Source: Solirubrobacteraceae bacterium
GTDB lineage: Bacteria; Actinomycetota; Thermoleophilia; Solirubrobacterales; Solirubrobacteraceae
DNA length: 64,000 bases
Assembly: GCA_031177685.1 (NCBI GenBank)
Contig: JAPSGI010000011.1
Location: forward strand, 62,001-126,000
Direction of reading: 5' to 3'
Shown: piece after piece, positions 34,321 through 41,745 of the stretch
How positions within the stretch are numbered: position 1 is the first letter of the stretch
Layout: the number at the start of each line of letters is the position of its first letter
Made by a program: the position numbers and the translations under genes
The notes under the pieces: model-generated
Told to the model about the DNA's origin: nothing
The model's database searches: none
Seen by the model: the letters and a program-made list of their open reading frames with translations, nothing else

Positions 34321-35518
34321 GATCCCCATCGGGTTCATGCTGCTCGGCCTGACCGCGTACGCCGTCCTGGGCGGCGCGGACTTCGGCGCGGGCTTCTGGC
34401 AGCTCGTCTCGCCCGGGCGGCGCGGGCGTGAGCTGCGCGAGCACGCCCACCACGCGATGGCGCCCGTGTGGGAGGCCAACCACGTGTGGCTGATCTTCGT
34501 CCTCGTGGTCTTCTGGACCGCCTATCCGGTCGCCTTCGGCTCGGTCATGTCGACGTTGTCGCTGCCGCTGTTCGTCGCCGGCCTGGGGATCGTCCTGCGC
34601 GGGATGGCCTACGCCATGCGCGCCGGCGCGGCCACGCCGCGCGAGATCGAGCGCGTCGACCTCCTCTTCGCCGCCTCCTCGGTGCTGACCCCCTTCGCCC
34701 TCGGCGTGGCGGTCGGCGCGATCGCCTCCGGGCGCGTGCCGGTGGGCAACGCGCAGGGCGGGCTGATCGACTCCTGGGCGCACACCACGCCGCTCTTCGC
34801 CGGCGGGCTCGGCGTGGCGACCAGCGCCTACCTGGCCGCCGTGTTCCTGGCCGGCGACGCCGCCCGCCGCGGGCGCGCCGATCTCGTCGACGCGTTTCGC
34901 CGCCGCGCGCTGGCGGCCGGCGTGGCGGCGGGCGCGCTGGCGGCGGGCGGGCTGGCCGTCGTGGAGGGCGACGCGCCGGACCTGTGGGACGGCCTGACGT
35001 CCGGCGTCGCCCTCGGCGCGGTGATCGGCTCGGGCGTCGCGGGCGCGGCGACGCTCGCGCTGCTGTACGCCCGGCGCTTCGAGCCCGCGCGCTTCGCGGC
35101 CGCGGCCGCGGTGGCGGCGGTGGTCCTGGGCTGGGTCCTGGCCCAGGAGCCCGACCTGCTCCCCGGCCTGCCGGTCGGCGAGGCGGCGGCCGACCGCGCG
35201 ACGCTGGTGGCCACCGTCCTGTGCGTGATCGGCGGGATGGCGATCCTGCTGCCCTGCCTGTTCGCGCTGTTCCGGCTCGTCCTGGGAGGCCGCTTCGACG
35301 CGCCCGCGGCCGGGCAGGTCGCGCCGGCCCGCCGGCCCCTGCCCTCCGCGCGCGGCCGGCTGACCGTCCCCGGCGCGCTCGGCGCGATCGGCACCCCGCT
35401 CGCCCTGTTCGGCGGCGAGTACGGCGAGCCGGCCGGCTTCGCGCTGCTGCTCGCCTTCGTGGCGACCGGCGCGCTGGCCCTGCTCGGGCCCGCGCTGGAA
35501 GGCGAGGAGGACCGGTGA
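34310..35518 (+). CDS. cydB: Cytochrome bd-type oxidase subunit II
   Basis: 402 residues from a TTG at 34310 chosen because GAGGAGG lies nine bases upstream; there is no better in-frame start. GFMLLGLTAYAVLGGADFGAGFWQL and APVWEANHVWLIFVLVVFWTAYPVAF are CydB signatures in helices 1 and 2-3. It forms a heterodimer with CydA in the membrane. The GEYGEPAGFALLLAF region near the C-terminus is less typical. The stop overlaps plsC by four bases. No cydDC exporter genes are in the window. Confidence 0.9.
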   Translation: MLDEIPIGFMLLGLTAYAVLGGADFGAGFWQLVSPGRRGRELREHAHHAMAPVWEANHVWLIFVLVVFWTAYPVAFGSVMSTLSLPLFVAGLGIVLRGMAYAMRAGAATPREIERVDLLFAASSVLTPFALGVAVGAIASGRVPVGNAQGGLIDSWAHTTPLFAGGLGVATSAYLAAVFLAGDAARRGRADLVDAFRRRALAAGVAAGALAAGGLAVVEGDAPDLWDGLTSGVALGAVIGSGVAGAATLALLYARRFEPARFAAAAAVAAVVLGWVLAQEPDLLPGLPVGEAAADRATLVATVLCVIGGMAILLPCLFALFRLVLGGRFDAPAAGQVAPARRPLPSARGRLTVPGALGAIGTPLALFGGEYGEPAGFALLLAFVATGALALLGPALEGEEDR

Positions 35519-36249
35519 CCAACGAGGAAGCCCACCGCCTGGCCCGCGAGAAGGGCGTCTCGCGCATGCTGTACGCCATCGTCCGCGGGGTTCTCGTCCC
35601 GTTCATGCGCGTGTGGTTTCGCCTGCGCGTCGACGGCGCCGACCACATCCCCGCGCAGGGCGCCGCGATCGTGGCGCCGAACCACAAGTCGTTCTGGGAT
35701 TCATTCTTCATCGCCGCCGCGACGAAGCGGCATCTGCGGTTCATGGGCAAGAACGAGCTGTTCGAGGGGCCGTGGGGCCGCCTGCTCGTCCGTCTGGGCG
35801 CCTTCCCCGTCCGCCGGGGTGCCGCCGACGCGGACGCGCTGGAGACCGCTCGCGAGATCCTGCGCCAGGGCGGGCTGCTGGCGCTCTTCCCGGAGGGCAC
35901 GCGCGTGCGCGACCCCGAGCTGCTCGGCGAGCCGCGGCGCGGCGCCGGGCGCCTGGCGCTGGAGACCCGCTCGCCGCTGGTCCCGGCGGCGATCACGGGC
36001 ACCGACCGCCTGTTCCTGGGCCCCGTCCCCAAGCCCAAGCGCGTGCAGCTGGCCTTCGCGCCCGCGATCCCGCCGGCCGACCTGCCCGCCACGCCCGAGG
36101 CGGCCGGGGAGCTGGTGGAGGGCCGGGTGTGGCCGGAGGTCGAGCGCGAGTTTCGCGGGCTGCGCTCGCGCCGCGGGTTGATCGCGGCCGGCGTGGCGGC
36201 GCTGGGCCTGGGCGCCGGAGTCGCCTACCGGCGCCGGCGCAAGCGCTAG
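35515..36249 (+). CDS. 1-acyl-sn-glycerol-3-phosphate acyltransferase (PlsC-like)
   Basis: 244 residues from a GTG that overlaps the cydB stop and has GAGGAGG in front. The acyltransferase motifs are APNHKSFWDSFFIAAATKRHLRFMGK (HX4D), GAFPVRRG, and LALFPEGTRVRD (FPEGTR). A membrane-prone C-terminal segment ([22 protein letters not shown]) could anchor it. It likely transfers a fatty acyl group to lysophosphatidic acid in phospholipid synthesis. Its stop codon is shared with the convergent DUF3052 gene as CTAG (36246-36249). Confidence 0.88.
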   Translation: MTNEEAHRLAREKGVSRMLYAIVRGVLVPFMRVWFRLRVDGADHIPAQGAAIVAPNHKSFWDSFFIAAATKRHLRFMGKNELFEGPWGRLLVRLGAFPVRRGAADADALETAREILRQGGLLALFPEGTRVRDPELLGEPRRGAGRLALETRSPLVPAAITGTDRLFLGPVPKPKRVQLAFAPAIPPADLPATPEAAGELVEGRVWPEVEREFRGLRSRRGLIAAGVAALGLGAGVAYRRRRKR

Positions 36250-36650
36250 CGGTTCTCGCGGCGGATCACGACCCGCAGCCCCGACCACGTCGCGTCGATC
36301 GCCGCGACCTTGTTGTCCACCATGCCGAGCGGCAGCACGACCGCGCGCACGACGTCCTCGGTCATGTTCGTGAGAACGCCCGAGCGCTGCTTGGGCCACG
36401 CGACCCACACCGCGCCGTCCGGCGCGATCGCGTCGCGCAGCGTCTCGATGTGGCGCTCCAGCTCGCGGCGCGAAAGGGTGAAGAACACGACCACGTCGAG
36501 GTCGGGCTTCAGCTCATCCACTACCTCCGCGCCTTCGGGCAGCGGACCCACGCGCCCCTCGAACTCCGGCGGCGCGTTGAGGAAAGCGCAGCGTTTCCCG
36601 TCCCCGATCCCGAGCTTGACCGGCAGCGGCGTCCCCGAGTACCCGACCAT
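36246..36650 (-). CDS. DUF3052 family protein
   Basis: 134 residues. GYSGTPLPVKLGIGDGKRCAFLNAPPEFEG at the start, PDLDVVVFFTLSRRELERHIETLRDAIAPDGAVWVAWPKQRSGVLTNMTEDVVR in the middle and VAAIDATWSGLRVVIR at the end are the hallmarks of this small conserved actinobacterial family. No function is established. It lies 10 bases downstream of an alpha/beta hydrolase gene on the same strand and so is probably in its transcript. Confidence 0.82.
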   Translation of the reverse strand: MVGYSGTPLPVKLGIGDGKRCAFLNAPPEFEGRVGPLPEGAEVVDELKPDLDVVVFFTLSRRELERHIETLRDAIAPDGAVWVAWPKQRSGVLTNMTEDVVRAVVLPLGMVDNKVAAIDATWSGLRVVIRRENR

Positions 36651-36660
36651 CGGGCCGATC

Positions 36661-37473
36661 CTATTGCGCGCCGAGCTCCGCGATGAGCTTGGAGAGCCGC
36701 CCGCCCTGCCAGGCCAGCGGCGAGCGCCCTTCCTCCTCCACGACCAGCCGTGCGCCGGGCAGCTCGCGCGCCCAGCGCTGCGCGATCGCCAGCGGGTGGA
36801 TCGGGTCGGCCTCGTCGCGGCTGCCCACCACCACGGCCGGGACGTCGATCCCGCGCAGCGCCTCCCACGACGGGAAGGGGCGCGAGCGCGGCACGGCCTC
36901 CAGCGCGTCCGCGACGGCGTCCAGGTGCTCGTGGGCCGACACCCGCTGGCGCAGGACGCGCTCCAGCGTCTCGCGCCAGCGCGCGTCCACGCCCCGCTCC
37001 AGGTAGGCGGAGACGAAGCCTTCGATCCCGCCGGTCCGCAGGGCCGCGGCCAGCTCGTCCCAGCGCGCCAGCGCCTGCGGGTCGTCCGCGCGGTCCGGGC
37101 TGTGGCCCGGCGTGACGAAGACGGCGGCGGCCACGCGCTCGGGGCGCTCCAGGGCGAACCGCGCGATCGTGTGGGCTCCCATGGACGCGCCGGCCAGCAC
37201 GGCGCGCGGCACCTCGAGGTCGTCCAGGATCGCCGCCAGGTCGCCGGCCAGCGCGTCGTAGCCGTAGGCGCCGGGCGCGGGCGCCGGCGAGGAGCGGCCG
37301 TGCCCGCGGGCGTCGTAGGCGACCACGCGGTGCCCGGAGCGCTCCAGCGCGCGCGAGCCCATGACGACGTAGCGCCGGGTGGCGGTCAGCCCGTGCGCCA
37401 GGATGACCGGGCGTCCCTGCCCCTCGTCCGCCAGCGCCAGGGCGACGCCGTTGCTGTGGACGACCCGCTCCAT
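36661..37473 (-). CDS. Alpha/beta hydrolase
   Basis: 270 residues. The fold is marked by PVILAHGLTATRRYV (oxyanion HG), YDARGHGRSSPAP, the nucleophile elbow LAGASMGAHTIARFAL (Ser in GASMG) and a C-terminal PAVVVGSRDEADPIHPLAIAQRW acid region. A catalytic His normally follows near the end; the C-terminal SPLAWQGGRLSKLI stretch lacks an obvious HPF-type His, so catalysis is uncertain. Substrate unknown. Divergent from the VOC gene. Confidence 0.82.
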   Translation of the reverse strand: MERVVHSNGVALALADEGQGRPVILAHGLTATRRYVVMGSRALERSGHRVVAYDARGHGRSSPAPAPGAYGYDALAGDLAAILDDLEVPRAVLAGASMGAHTIARFALERPERVAAAVFVTPGHSPDRADDPQALARWDELAAALRTGGIEGFVSAYLERGVDARWRETLERVLRQRVSAHEHLDAVADALEAVPRSRPFPSWEALRGIDVPAVVVGSRDEADPIHPLAIAQRWARELPGARLVVEEEGRSPLAWQGGRLSKLIAELGAQ

Positions 37474-37517
37474 GGGGCCCGTACCCTACGTGCCGACCGT
37501 CGAAAGGAGCCCGCGCC

Positions 37518-38006
37518 GTGCAGCAGCGAATAGTCCCGAACCTGTGGTTCGACACGGAGGCCGAGGAGGCCGCCGACTTCTACGTTTCCGTCTTCGACGA
37601 CTCGCGCGTCGTCAACGTGACGCGCTACACCGAGGCCGGGCCGCGGCCCGCCGGCATGGTGATGACCGTGGAGTTCGAGTTGGACGGTCAGCGTTTCGTC
37701 GCCATCAACGGCGGTCCCGAGTTCAAGTTCACCGAGGCGATCTCGCTGCAGATCTCCTGCGAGGACCAGGAGGAGGTCGACCGCTACTGGGAACGGCTGA
37801 GCGAGGGCGGCGAGGAGGGTCCGTGCGGCTGGTTGAAGGACCGCTACGGCCTGTCCTGGCAGGTCGTGCCGATGGGGATGGAGGAGCTGTTCGCCGATCC
37901 CGACCCGGGGCGCGCCGAGCGCGCGATGCGGGCGATGCTGAAGATGCGCAAGCTCGACCTCGCCGCCCTGCGCCGGGCGGCCGACGGGCAGCAGGTGGCG
38001 TCCTAG
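37518..38006 (+). CDS. VOC superfamily protein (PhnB/3-demethylubiquinone methyltransferase-like)
   Basis: 162 residues from a GTG with AAGGAG ten bases upstream. IVPNLWFDTEAEEAADFYVSVFDDSRV and EGPCGWLKDRYGLSWQVVP are the signatures of this VOC subgroup, whose members resemble PhnB. The metal-binding residues of true VOC enzymes are not evident; many members are small binding proteins of unknown role. The thioredoxin-like gene begins one base after its stop, so the two form an operon. Confidence 0.85.
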   Translation: MQQRIVPNLWFDTEAEEAADFYVSVFDDSRVVNVTRYTEAGPRPAGMVMTVEFELDGQRFVAINGGPEFKFTEAISLQISCEDQEEVDRYWERLSEGGEEGPCGWLKDRYGLSWQVVPMGMEELFADPDPGRAERAMRAMLKMRKLDLAALRRAADGQQVAS

Positions 38007-38007
38007 C

Positions 38008-38754
38008 ATGGTGCTCGACGTCGACGAGGCGACGTTCCAGGCCGAGGTGATCGACCGCTCGCGCGACGTCCCGGTGGTCGTGGACTTCTGGGCCGAGTGG
38101 TGCGCGCCCTGCCGCCAGCTCACGCCCGTGCTGGAGAAGGCGGCCGCCGCCCGCGAGGGCAAGGTCGTGCTGGCCAAGCTCGACACGGACGCCAACCCCG
38201 GCATCTCGCAGGCCTTCGGCATCCAGGGCATCCCCGCCGTGAAGGCGTTTTGCGAGGGACGGGTGGTCCAGGAGTTCGTCGGCGCGCACCCGCCGCCGGC
38301 CGTCGAGCGCTTCTTCGACTCGCTGGTCCCCAGCGAGGCCGACGCGCTGGTCGCCGAGGGCGACGAGCAGTCGCTGCGCCGCGCGCTGGAGCTGGAGCCC
38401 CACCGGACCGACGCCCGCGTCGCGCTGGCGCGGGCGCTGCTGGAGCGCGGCGAGCGCGAGCAGGCGCGCGAGGTGGTCGACGGCGCGGCCGGGAGCTTCG
38501 CCGCCGACGGGCTGGCCGCGCGCCTGCGCCTGGAGGACGACCCGGAGCTCGGGCCGCGGCTGCGCGAGGCCTTCACGGCGCTGGACGCCGGCGACGCGCC
38601 GCGCGGGCTCGACCTGCTGCTCGACGTGATGCCGCAGGCCGGCGACTCGCGCGACGACGTGCGCCGCGTCGTCGTGGCCGTCCTGGACGAGCTGGGCGTC
38701 GAGCACCCGGTGGCGCGCGACTACCGCCGCCGCCTCGCGGCGGCGCTCTACTGA
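38008..38754 (+). CDS. Thioredoxin domain protein with TPR tail (CnoX/YbbN-like)
   Basis: 248 residues. The thioredoxin fold (about 5-105) has the active site DFWAEWCAPCRQLTPVLEK (Cys32 and Cys35) and FGIQGIPAVKAF with the cis-proline. Residues about 110-245 are helical repeats (ALVAEGDEQSLRRALELEPHRTDARVALARALLERGE...), as in CnoX, a holdase-type chaperone that protects proteins from chlorine stress and delivers them to GroEL. The CxxC here suggests retained redox activity. The stop region overlaps the convergent hydrolase by seven bases. Confidence 0.88.
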   Translation: MVLDVDEATFQAEVIDRSRDVPVVVDFWAEWCAPCRQLTPVLEKAAAAREGKVVLAKLDTDANPGISQAFGIQGIPAVKAFCEGRVVQEFVGAHPPPAVERFFDSLVPSEADALVAEGDEQSLRRALELEPHRTDARVALARALLERGEREQAREVVDGAAGSFAADGLAARLRLEDDPELGPRLREAFTALDAGDAPRGLDLLLDVMPQAGDSRDDVRRVVVAVLDELGVEHPVARDYRRRLAAALY

Positions 38755-39560
38755 GCGGTCGCCGCGGCGGCCGCGTGCTCGCGGATCAGCCCGGCGGCGT
38801 GCTCGGGGCGCTCCCACCAGAACGCGTGGCCCACGCCGTCGAGGATCTCCAGGCGGGCGCCCGGGACCAGCGCGGCGATCATCCGGCCGTTGTCGGCGTC
38901 CAGCATGCGGTCCTCGGAGCCGTGGACCACCAGCGTGGGTACGTCGAGGTCGGGGAGGCGCGCGCTGGTGTCGTGCCCGGCCACCGCCTGCAGCTGGAGC
39001 ATCAGGACGTTCAGGCTCGCGGGCAGCTCGCCCGCGATGCGCTTGACCATCTCGTAGTGCGCCGGGTCGCGCGCGAAGTCCCCGGACACGTTGACCTCGA
39101 AGCCGTAGCGCAGCGCCTCCTCGGTGCGCCCGTTGAGCATCAGCTCGCCCAGGCGCTGGACGACCTGCGCGTCGGTGAGGCGCGAGCCCTCCCCGCCGCA
39201 GTAGGTGCAGCCGAGCGTCAGCGTGCGCACCCGCCGGGGGTGGGCGAGCGCGAGCTCCTGGGCGACCATGCCGCCCATCGAGATGCCCAGCACGTGCGCG
39301 GACTCCCAGCCCAGCGCGTCGAGCAGCGCGGCGGCGTCGGCGGCGAGCTCGCCGATCGTGAACGGCTCGGCGGCGTGGTCGGAGTGCCCGATGCCGCGGT
39401 GGTCGTAGGCGACGACGTCGAAGTCCTCGCCGAGCAGCTCGAGGAAGTCGTCGCCCCAGTGCAGGTGGTTGCCGCTCAGCCCCTGGACGAGCAGGAGGGG
39501 CTCGCCGCGACCCTGGCGGACGTAGTGCAGCCGGCGACCGGCGACCTCGGCGTGCGGCAT
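38748..39560 (-). CDS. Alpha/beta hydrolase (3-oxoadipate enol-lactonase-like)
   Basis: 270 residues. PLLLVQGLSGNHLHWG, YDHRGIGHSDHAAEPFTI, the nucleophile elbow VLGISMGGMVAQELAL (Ser in GISMGG), PTLVVHGSEDRMLDADNGRMIA with the acid, and the His in ILDGVGHAFWWERPE make a complete Ser-Asp-His triad. The pattern is close to PcaD-like lactonases and related C-C bond hydrolases; the actual substrate is unknown. Convergent with the thioredoxin gene; upstream neighbour is the CGNR gene on the same strand. Confidence 0.87.
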   Translation of the reverse strand: MPHAEVAGRRLHYVRQGRGEPLLLVQGLSGNHLHWGDDFLELLGEDFDVVAYDHRGIGHSDHAAEPFTIGELAADAAALLDALGWESAHVLGISMGGMVAQELALAHPRRVRTLTLGCTYCGGEGSRLTDAQVVQRLGELMLNGRTEEALRYGFEVNVSGDFARDPAHYEMVKRIAGELPASLNVLMLQLQAVAGHDTSARLPDLDVPTLVVHGSEDRMLDADNGRMIAALVPGARLEILDGVGHAFWWERPEHAAGLIREHAAAAATAQ

Positions 39561-39571
39561 GGCGTCACAGG

Positions 39572-40135
39572 CTACCGGCGGGCCGCCGCGGCGCGCCGCT
39601 CACGGTAGGCCTTGGCCTTGGCGCGGTTGCCGCACACCTCCATCGTGCACCACACGCCGCTGCGGTTCTTCGTGTTGTCGTAGAACGCCCAGTGGCAGGT
39701 GTGCCACGGGCAGGCCTTCAGCCGGGGCCACGTGCCGTCGTGCTCGGCGGCGTGGACGATCGTCAGCAGGCGTCCGAGCGCGCCGTCCACGCCGCCGGCG
39801 GACGGCTCCAGCCCCGAGCCGTCCTCGGTGAAGCGCAGGGCCACGCCCGCGCGCCCGGCCGCCTCGTGCAGCGTCGCGATCGCATCCGGATCGCGCTCGC
39901 CGCCGTTGTTGGCCAGCAGCAGCGCGCGCAGCGCCTCGCGTACCGCGACCGCGCGGCGCCGGTCCTCCTCCCCCACCTCGGCCTGTGCCTCGAGCAGGTC
40001 GTGTTCGCGCAGCCAGGCCGCCAGCCCCGCCGGGTCGCCCAGCGCGTCCTGCGCGTCCTCGACGTCGAAGCTGTTGACGAACTGGCGGACCAGCTCGAGC
40101 TCTCCGGGGGCTCGCTGCCGCTTCGTGTGGCTCAT
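39572..40135 (-). CDS. CGNR zinc-finger/ABATE-domain regulator
   Basis: 187 residues. The N-terminal ABATE-type domain (LVRQFVNSFDVEDAQDAL ... LREHDLL) is followed by a C-terminal zinc finger: CPWHTCHWAFYDNTKNRSGVWCTMEVCGNRAKAKAYRERR, with the CGNR motif that names the family. Proteins of this group are presumed stress-responsive DNA-binding regulators. It is divergent from a small GNAT-like gene over an 81-base gap that holds a strong promoter with a palindrome inside it, so it is the natural candidate to bind there and control itself and that gene. Confidence 0.87.
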   Translation of the reverse strand: MSHTKRQRAPGELELVRQFVNSFDVEDAQDALGDPAGLAAWLREHDLLEAQAEVGEEDRRRAVAVREALRALLLANNGGERDPDAIATLHEAAGRAGVALRFTEDGSGLEPSAGGVDGALGRLLTIVHAAEHDGTWPRLKACPWHTCHWAFYDNTKNRSGVWCTMEVCGNRAKAKAYRERRAAAARR

Positions 40136-40155
40136 GGGATCACCAGTAAATCTAC

Positions 40156-40185
40156 TTGACAGGTTAGCATCACCTGCAATATACT
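40156..40185 (+). promoter_or_regulatory. Strong sigma70-type promoter of the small GNAT-like gene and cupin
   Basis: TTGACA (40156-40161), 18-bp spacer, TATACT (40180-40185): near-consensus and rare in a genome this G+C-rich. It points to the gene at 40217, which has GAGGAGG at a good distance. Confidence 0.8.
40160..40176. promoter_or_regulatory. Inverted repeat within the promoter (probable operator)
   Basis: CAGGT (40160-40164) and ACCTG (40172-40176) face each other across seven bases, and the symmetry extends outward as TTGa...cAA. It fills the spacer between -35 and -10, a classic repressor position; the divergent CGNR regulator is the likely binder. Confidence 0.5.
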
Positions 40186-40216
40186 GTTGCTGGTTACGCG
40201 ACTGAGGAGGCCCACG

Positions 40217-40507
40217 ATGCAGGACCAGGTCACGATCAGGATGGCTGGCGCGGCGGACGCGCCCGCCCTGCACGCGCTCGAGGAGCTGAACTCGGGGCGC
40301 CTGGCGGACGGCGACGTGCTGGTCGCCGAGGTGAGTGGCGAGGTGCACGCGGCGCTGCCCGTGGCCGGCGGCCGTGCGCTCGCCGACCCGTTCCGCCCCA
40401 CGCGGGCGCTCGTGGAGCTGCTCGAGGTGCACGCGGCGCAGCTGCGCGCGGCGGCGCGCCCGGCGGCGCACGCGACGACCCGGCCATTGGCCGTCGCGGC
40501 CCGGTGA
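40217..40507 (+). CDS. Small GNAT-like (half-domain) protein
   Basis: 96 residues from the ATG at 40217, with GAGGAGG six bases ahead. It matches the N-terminal half of GNAT acetyltransferases (VTIRMAGAADAPALHALEELNS ... VLVAEVSGEVHAALPVAGGRALADPFRPT) and then stops after a short helical tail, so the acetyl-CoA-binding half is missing. Similar short proteins are frequent in actinobacteria and may be functional in another way. The final bases overlap the cupin GTG, and both are driven by the 40156 promoter. Confidence 0.7.
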   Translation: MQDQVTIRMAGAADAPALHALEELNSGRLADGDVLVAEVSGEVHAALPVAGGRALADPFRPTRALVELLEVHAAQLRAAARPAAHATTRPLAVAAR

Positions 40508-40926
40508 GCGCCGTGCGCACCGCACGCGCGGATGAGGTGCCCGTCGCGGCGGGCGGCGTGCCGGACGACCCCACCGCCCTGCGCGCCGTCCGCCACCACC
40601 TCGGCATCCGCGCCTTCGGCATCAACCTGTTCGAGGCGCCGCGGGCCGGCGACGAGGTGATCGAGGCGCACGTGGAGAGCCAGGACAGCCCGTCGCACCA
40701 CGAGGAGCTCTACCTCGTGCTCGACGGCGCCGCGGACTTCGAGGTCGACGGCGAGACGGTCCACGCGCCCGCCGGCACGTTCGTGTTCGTGCCCGACCCG
40801 GACTCGCGCCGGGCCGCCGTCGCGCGCGCGGACGGCACGCGCGTGCTGGCCATCGGCGCGTCGCGTGGCGAGCCGTTCGCGATCTCCGCCTGGGAGCGCC
40901 GGCGCTTCCCCGACGAGGAGGCCTAG
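40504..40926 (+). CDS. Cupin-domain protein
   Basis: 140 residues from a GTG that overlaps the preceding stop. The cupin motif is EAHVESQDSPSHHEELYLVLDGAADFEVDGE followed by VHAPAGTFVFVPDPDSRRAAV; the HH-E of the first motif supports metal binding. The C-terminus FAISAWERRRFPDEEA is complete. The TAG stop lies in CTAG (40923-40926), which is one copy of the target duplication of the adjoining insertion element: before insertion it overlapped the dinB stop. Confidence 0.85.
   Translation: MSAVRTARADEVPVAAGGVPDDPTALRAVRHHLGIRAFGINLFEAPRAGDEVIEAHVESQDSPSHHEELYLVLDGAADFEVDGETVHAPAGTFVFVPDPDSRRAAVARADGTRVLAIGASRGEPFAISAWERRRFPDEEA
40923..40926. repeat. Target-site duplication, left copy (CTAG)
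   Basis: CTAG immediately outside the left inverted repeat, duplicated at 44151-44154. It fits the YTAR target of IS5-group elements and contains the cupin stop codon. Confidence 0.75.
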
Positions 40927-40942
40927 GAGGGATTGGCGAAAC
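40927..40942. repeat. Left terminal inverted repeat
   Basis: GAGGGATTGGCGAAAC; the right end read outward-in is GAGGGGTTGACGAAAC. The 12-mer GATTGGCGAAAC (40931-40942) is also an exact inverted match of 44123-44134 just inside the right end. Confidence 0.82.
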
Positions 40943-41016
40943 TCGCCAGGCCCGTAGGTAGCGGGGATTGCGGATGCAGGTTCATGGGCGGTACCTCAGA
41001 TTGCAGCGGGGTCTAC

Positions 41017-41036
41017 CCCCACGTGTTTCCGTGGGG
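41017..41036 (-). terminator. Stem-loop after the cargo operon
   Basis: CCCCACG (41017-41023) and CGTGGGG (41030-41036) pair perfectly around six bases, directly downstream (minus strand) of the 71-residue gene's stop. No U tract follows, so termination is only possible. Confidence 0.4.
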
Positions 41037-41038
41037 CG

Positions 41039-41254
41039 TTAGGGCTGGCTTGCGCCGGTCGAGGTGAGAACCCAGCGCCCGGACTCCTGCCGAGCGAGCC
41101 CTGCGCTCTCAAGCTCCCGCAGACCGGCGCTCAACCCGACAAATCTGTGCTTCAGCGCGATGGCTTCCAGCTCCGCCAGGGAACAGCCTGGATGCTCGCG
41201 GAGCAGGAAAAGCGCATACCCGCCGCGTTCGCCATACGGCGGCGGGGTGATCAC
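41039..41254 (-). CDS. Mini winged-helix protein, third gene of the element's cargo operon
   Basis: 71 residues from a GTG that overlaps the PIN gene stop by four bases. The sequence reads as a winged helix: YALFLLREHPGCSLAELEAIALKHRFVGLSAGLRELESAGLARQESGRWVLTSTG, i.e. three helices and a two-strand wing, with an Arg in the recognition helix region. It could be a DNA-binding autoregulator of the operon or an accessory antitoxin. I recognise no named family. Coupling to the PIN gene indicates joint expression at a fixed ratio. Confidence 0.6.
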   Translation of the reverse strand: MITPPPYGERGGYALFLLREHPGCSLAELEAIALKHRFVGLSAGLRELESAGLARQESGRWVLTSTGASQP

Positions 41255-41745
41255 GCGGCTCCGGGCTCAGGAGACAGAGGCATTTGGGCGACGACCGGCT
41301 CCTCGATAGCGAACGCCGTGTGGCCGTCCCACTTCAAGAGTCGGTCGTCGTAGGTGTGCATCCGGGCGACCTGTAGGCGCTTGGCGGTTGCCAGGTGCAT
41401 CGCGTCGTTCGGCTTCAAAGAACCCCAGCCTTGTGCGATCCCTTGGCGCATGAGATCGCGCGCTTCGATGCCGATCAGGTCGTAGAACTCGACCGTCTTT
41501 ACGGGCCCCCCCGGCTTCCAAAGATCGTCGATCTTCGCCTCGATTTCGGGGTCAAGCTGACCTTGGGTCTTCTCGATGTCAGCGAACGCGACCTCGGCGT
41601 GGCTCAGCGACGACGTAACAAGCTCGAACTCGCCAGCGCGCGCCTTGTTCAGTAGCTCGTCAATCGTCGGCAGGCGGTCAGGGACGCCGTTGATGTACGA
41701 CAGAAAGACGCAAGCGTCCCAGTAGATGCGCTCAGGCTCAGCCAC
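41251..41745 (-). CDS. PIN-domain ribonuclease (VapC-like toxin candidate)
   Basis: 164 residues from the GTG at 41745, which overlaps the upstream stop (GTGGCTGA); a TTG at 41796 would add 17 residues. PIN acidic residues are in RIYWDACVFLSYING (first Asp), SLSHAEVAFADIEK (Glu) and LKPNDAMHLATAKRL (third acidic residue within NDAMHLA), followed by HTYDDRLLKWDG (last Asp). All four positions of a metal-dependent RNase are thus present. The middle (LWKPGGPVKTVEFYDLIGIEARDLM) is longer than in small VapC. The partner is not a recognisable VapB; the preceding 257-residue protein or the following winged helix may be the antitoxin. Confidence 0.82.
   Translation of the reverse strand: MAEPERIYWDACVFLSYINGVPDRLPTIDELLNKARAGEFELVTSSLSHAEVAFADIEKTQGQLDPEIEAKIDDLWKPGGPVKTVEFYDLIGIEARDLMRQGIAQGWGSLKPNDAMHLATAKRLQVARMHTYDDRLLKWDGHTAFAIEEPVVAQMPLSPEPGAA

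Noticed and set aside
37537-37551. CGAAC-CTGTG-GTTCG resembles an SOS box.
   Set aside because: The spacer is five bases instead of four and the site lies inside the VOC coding region.
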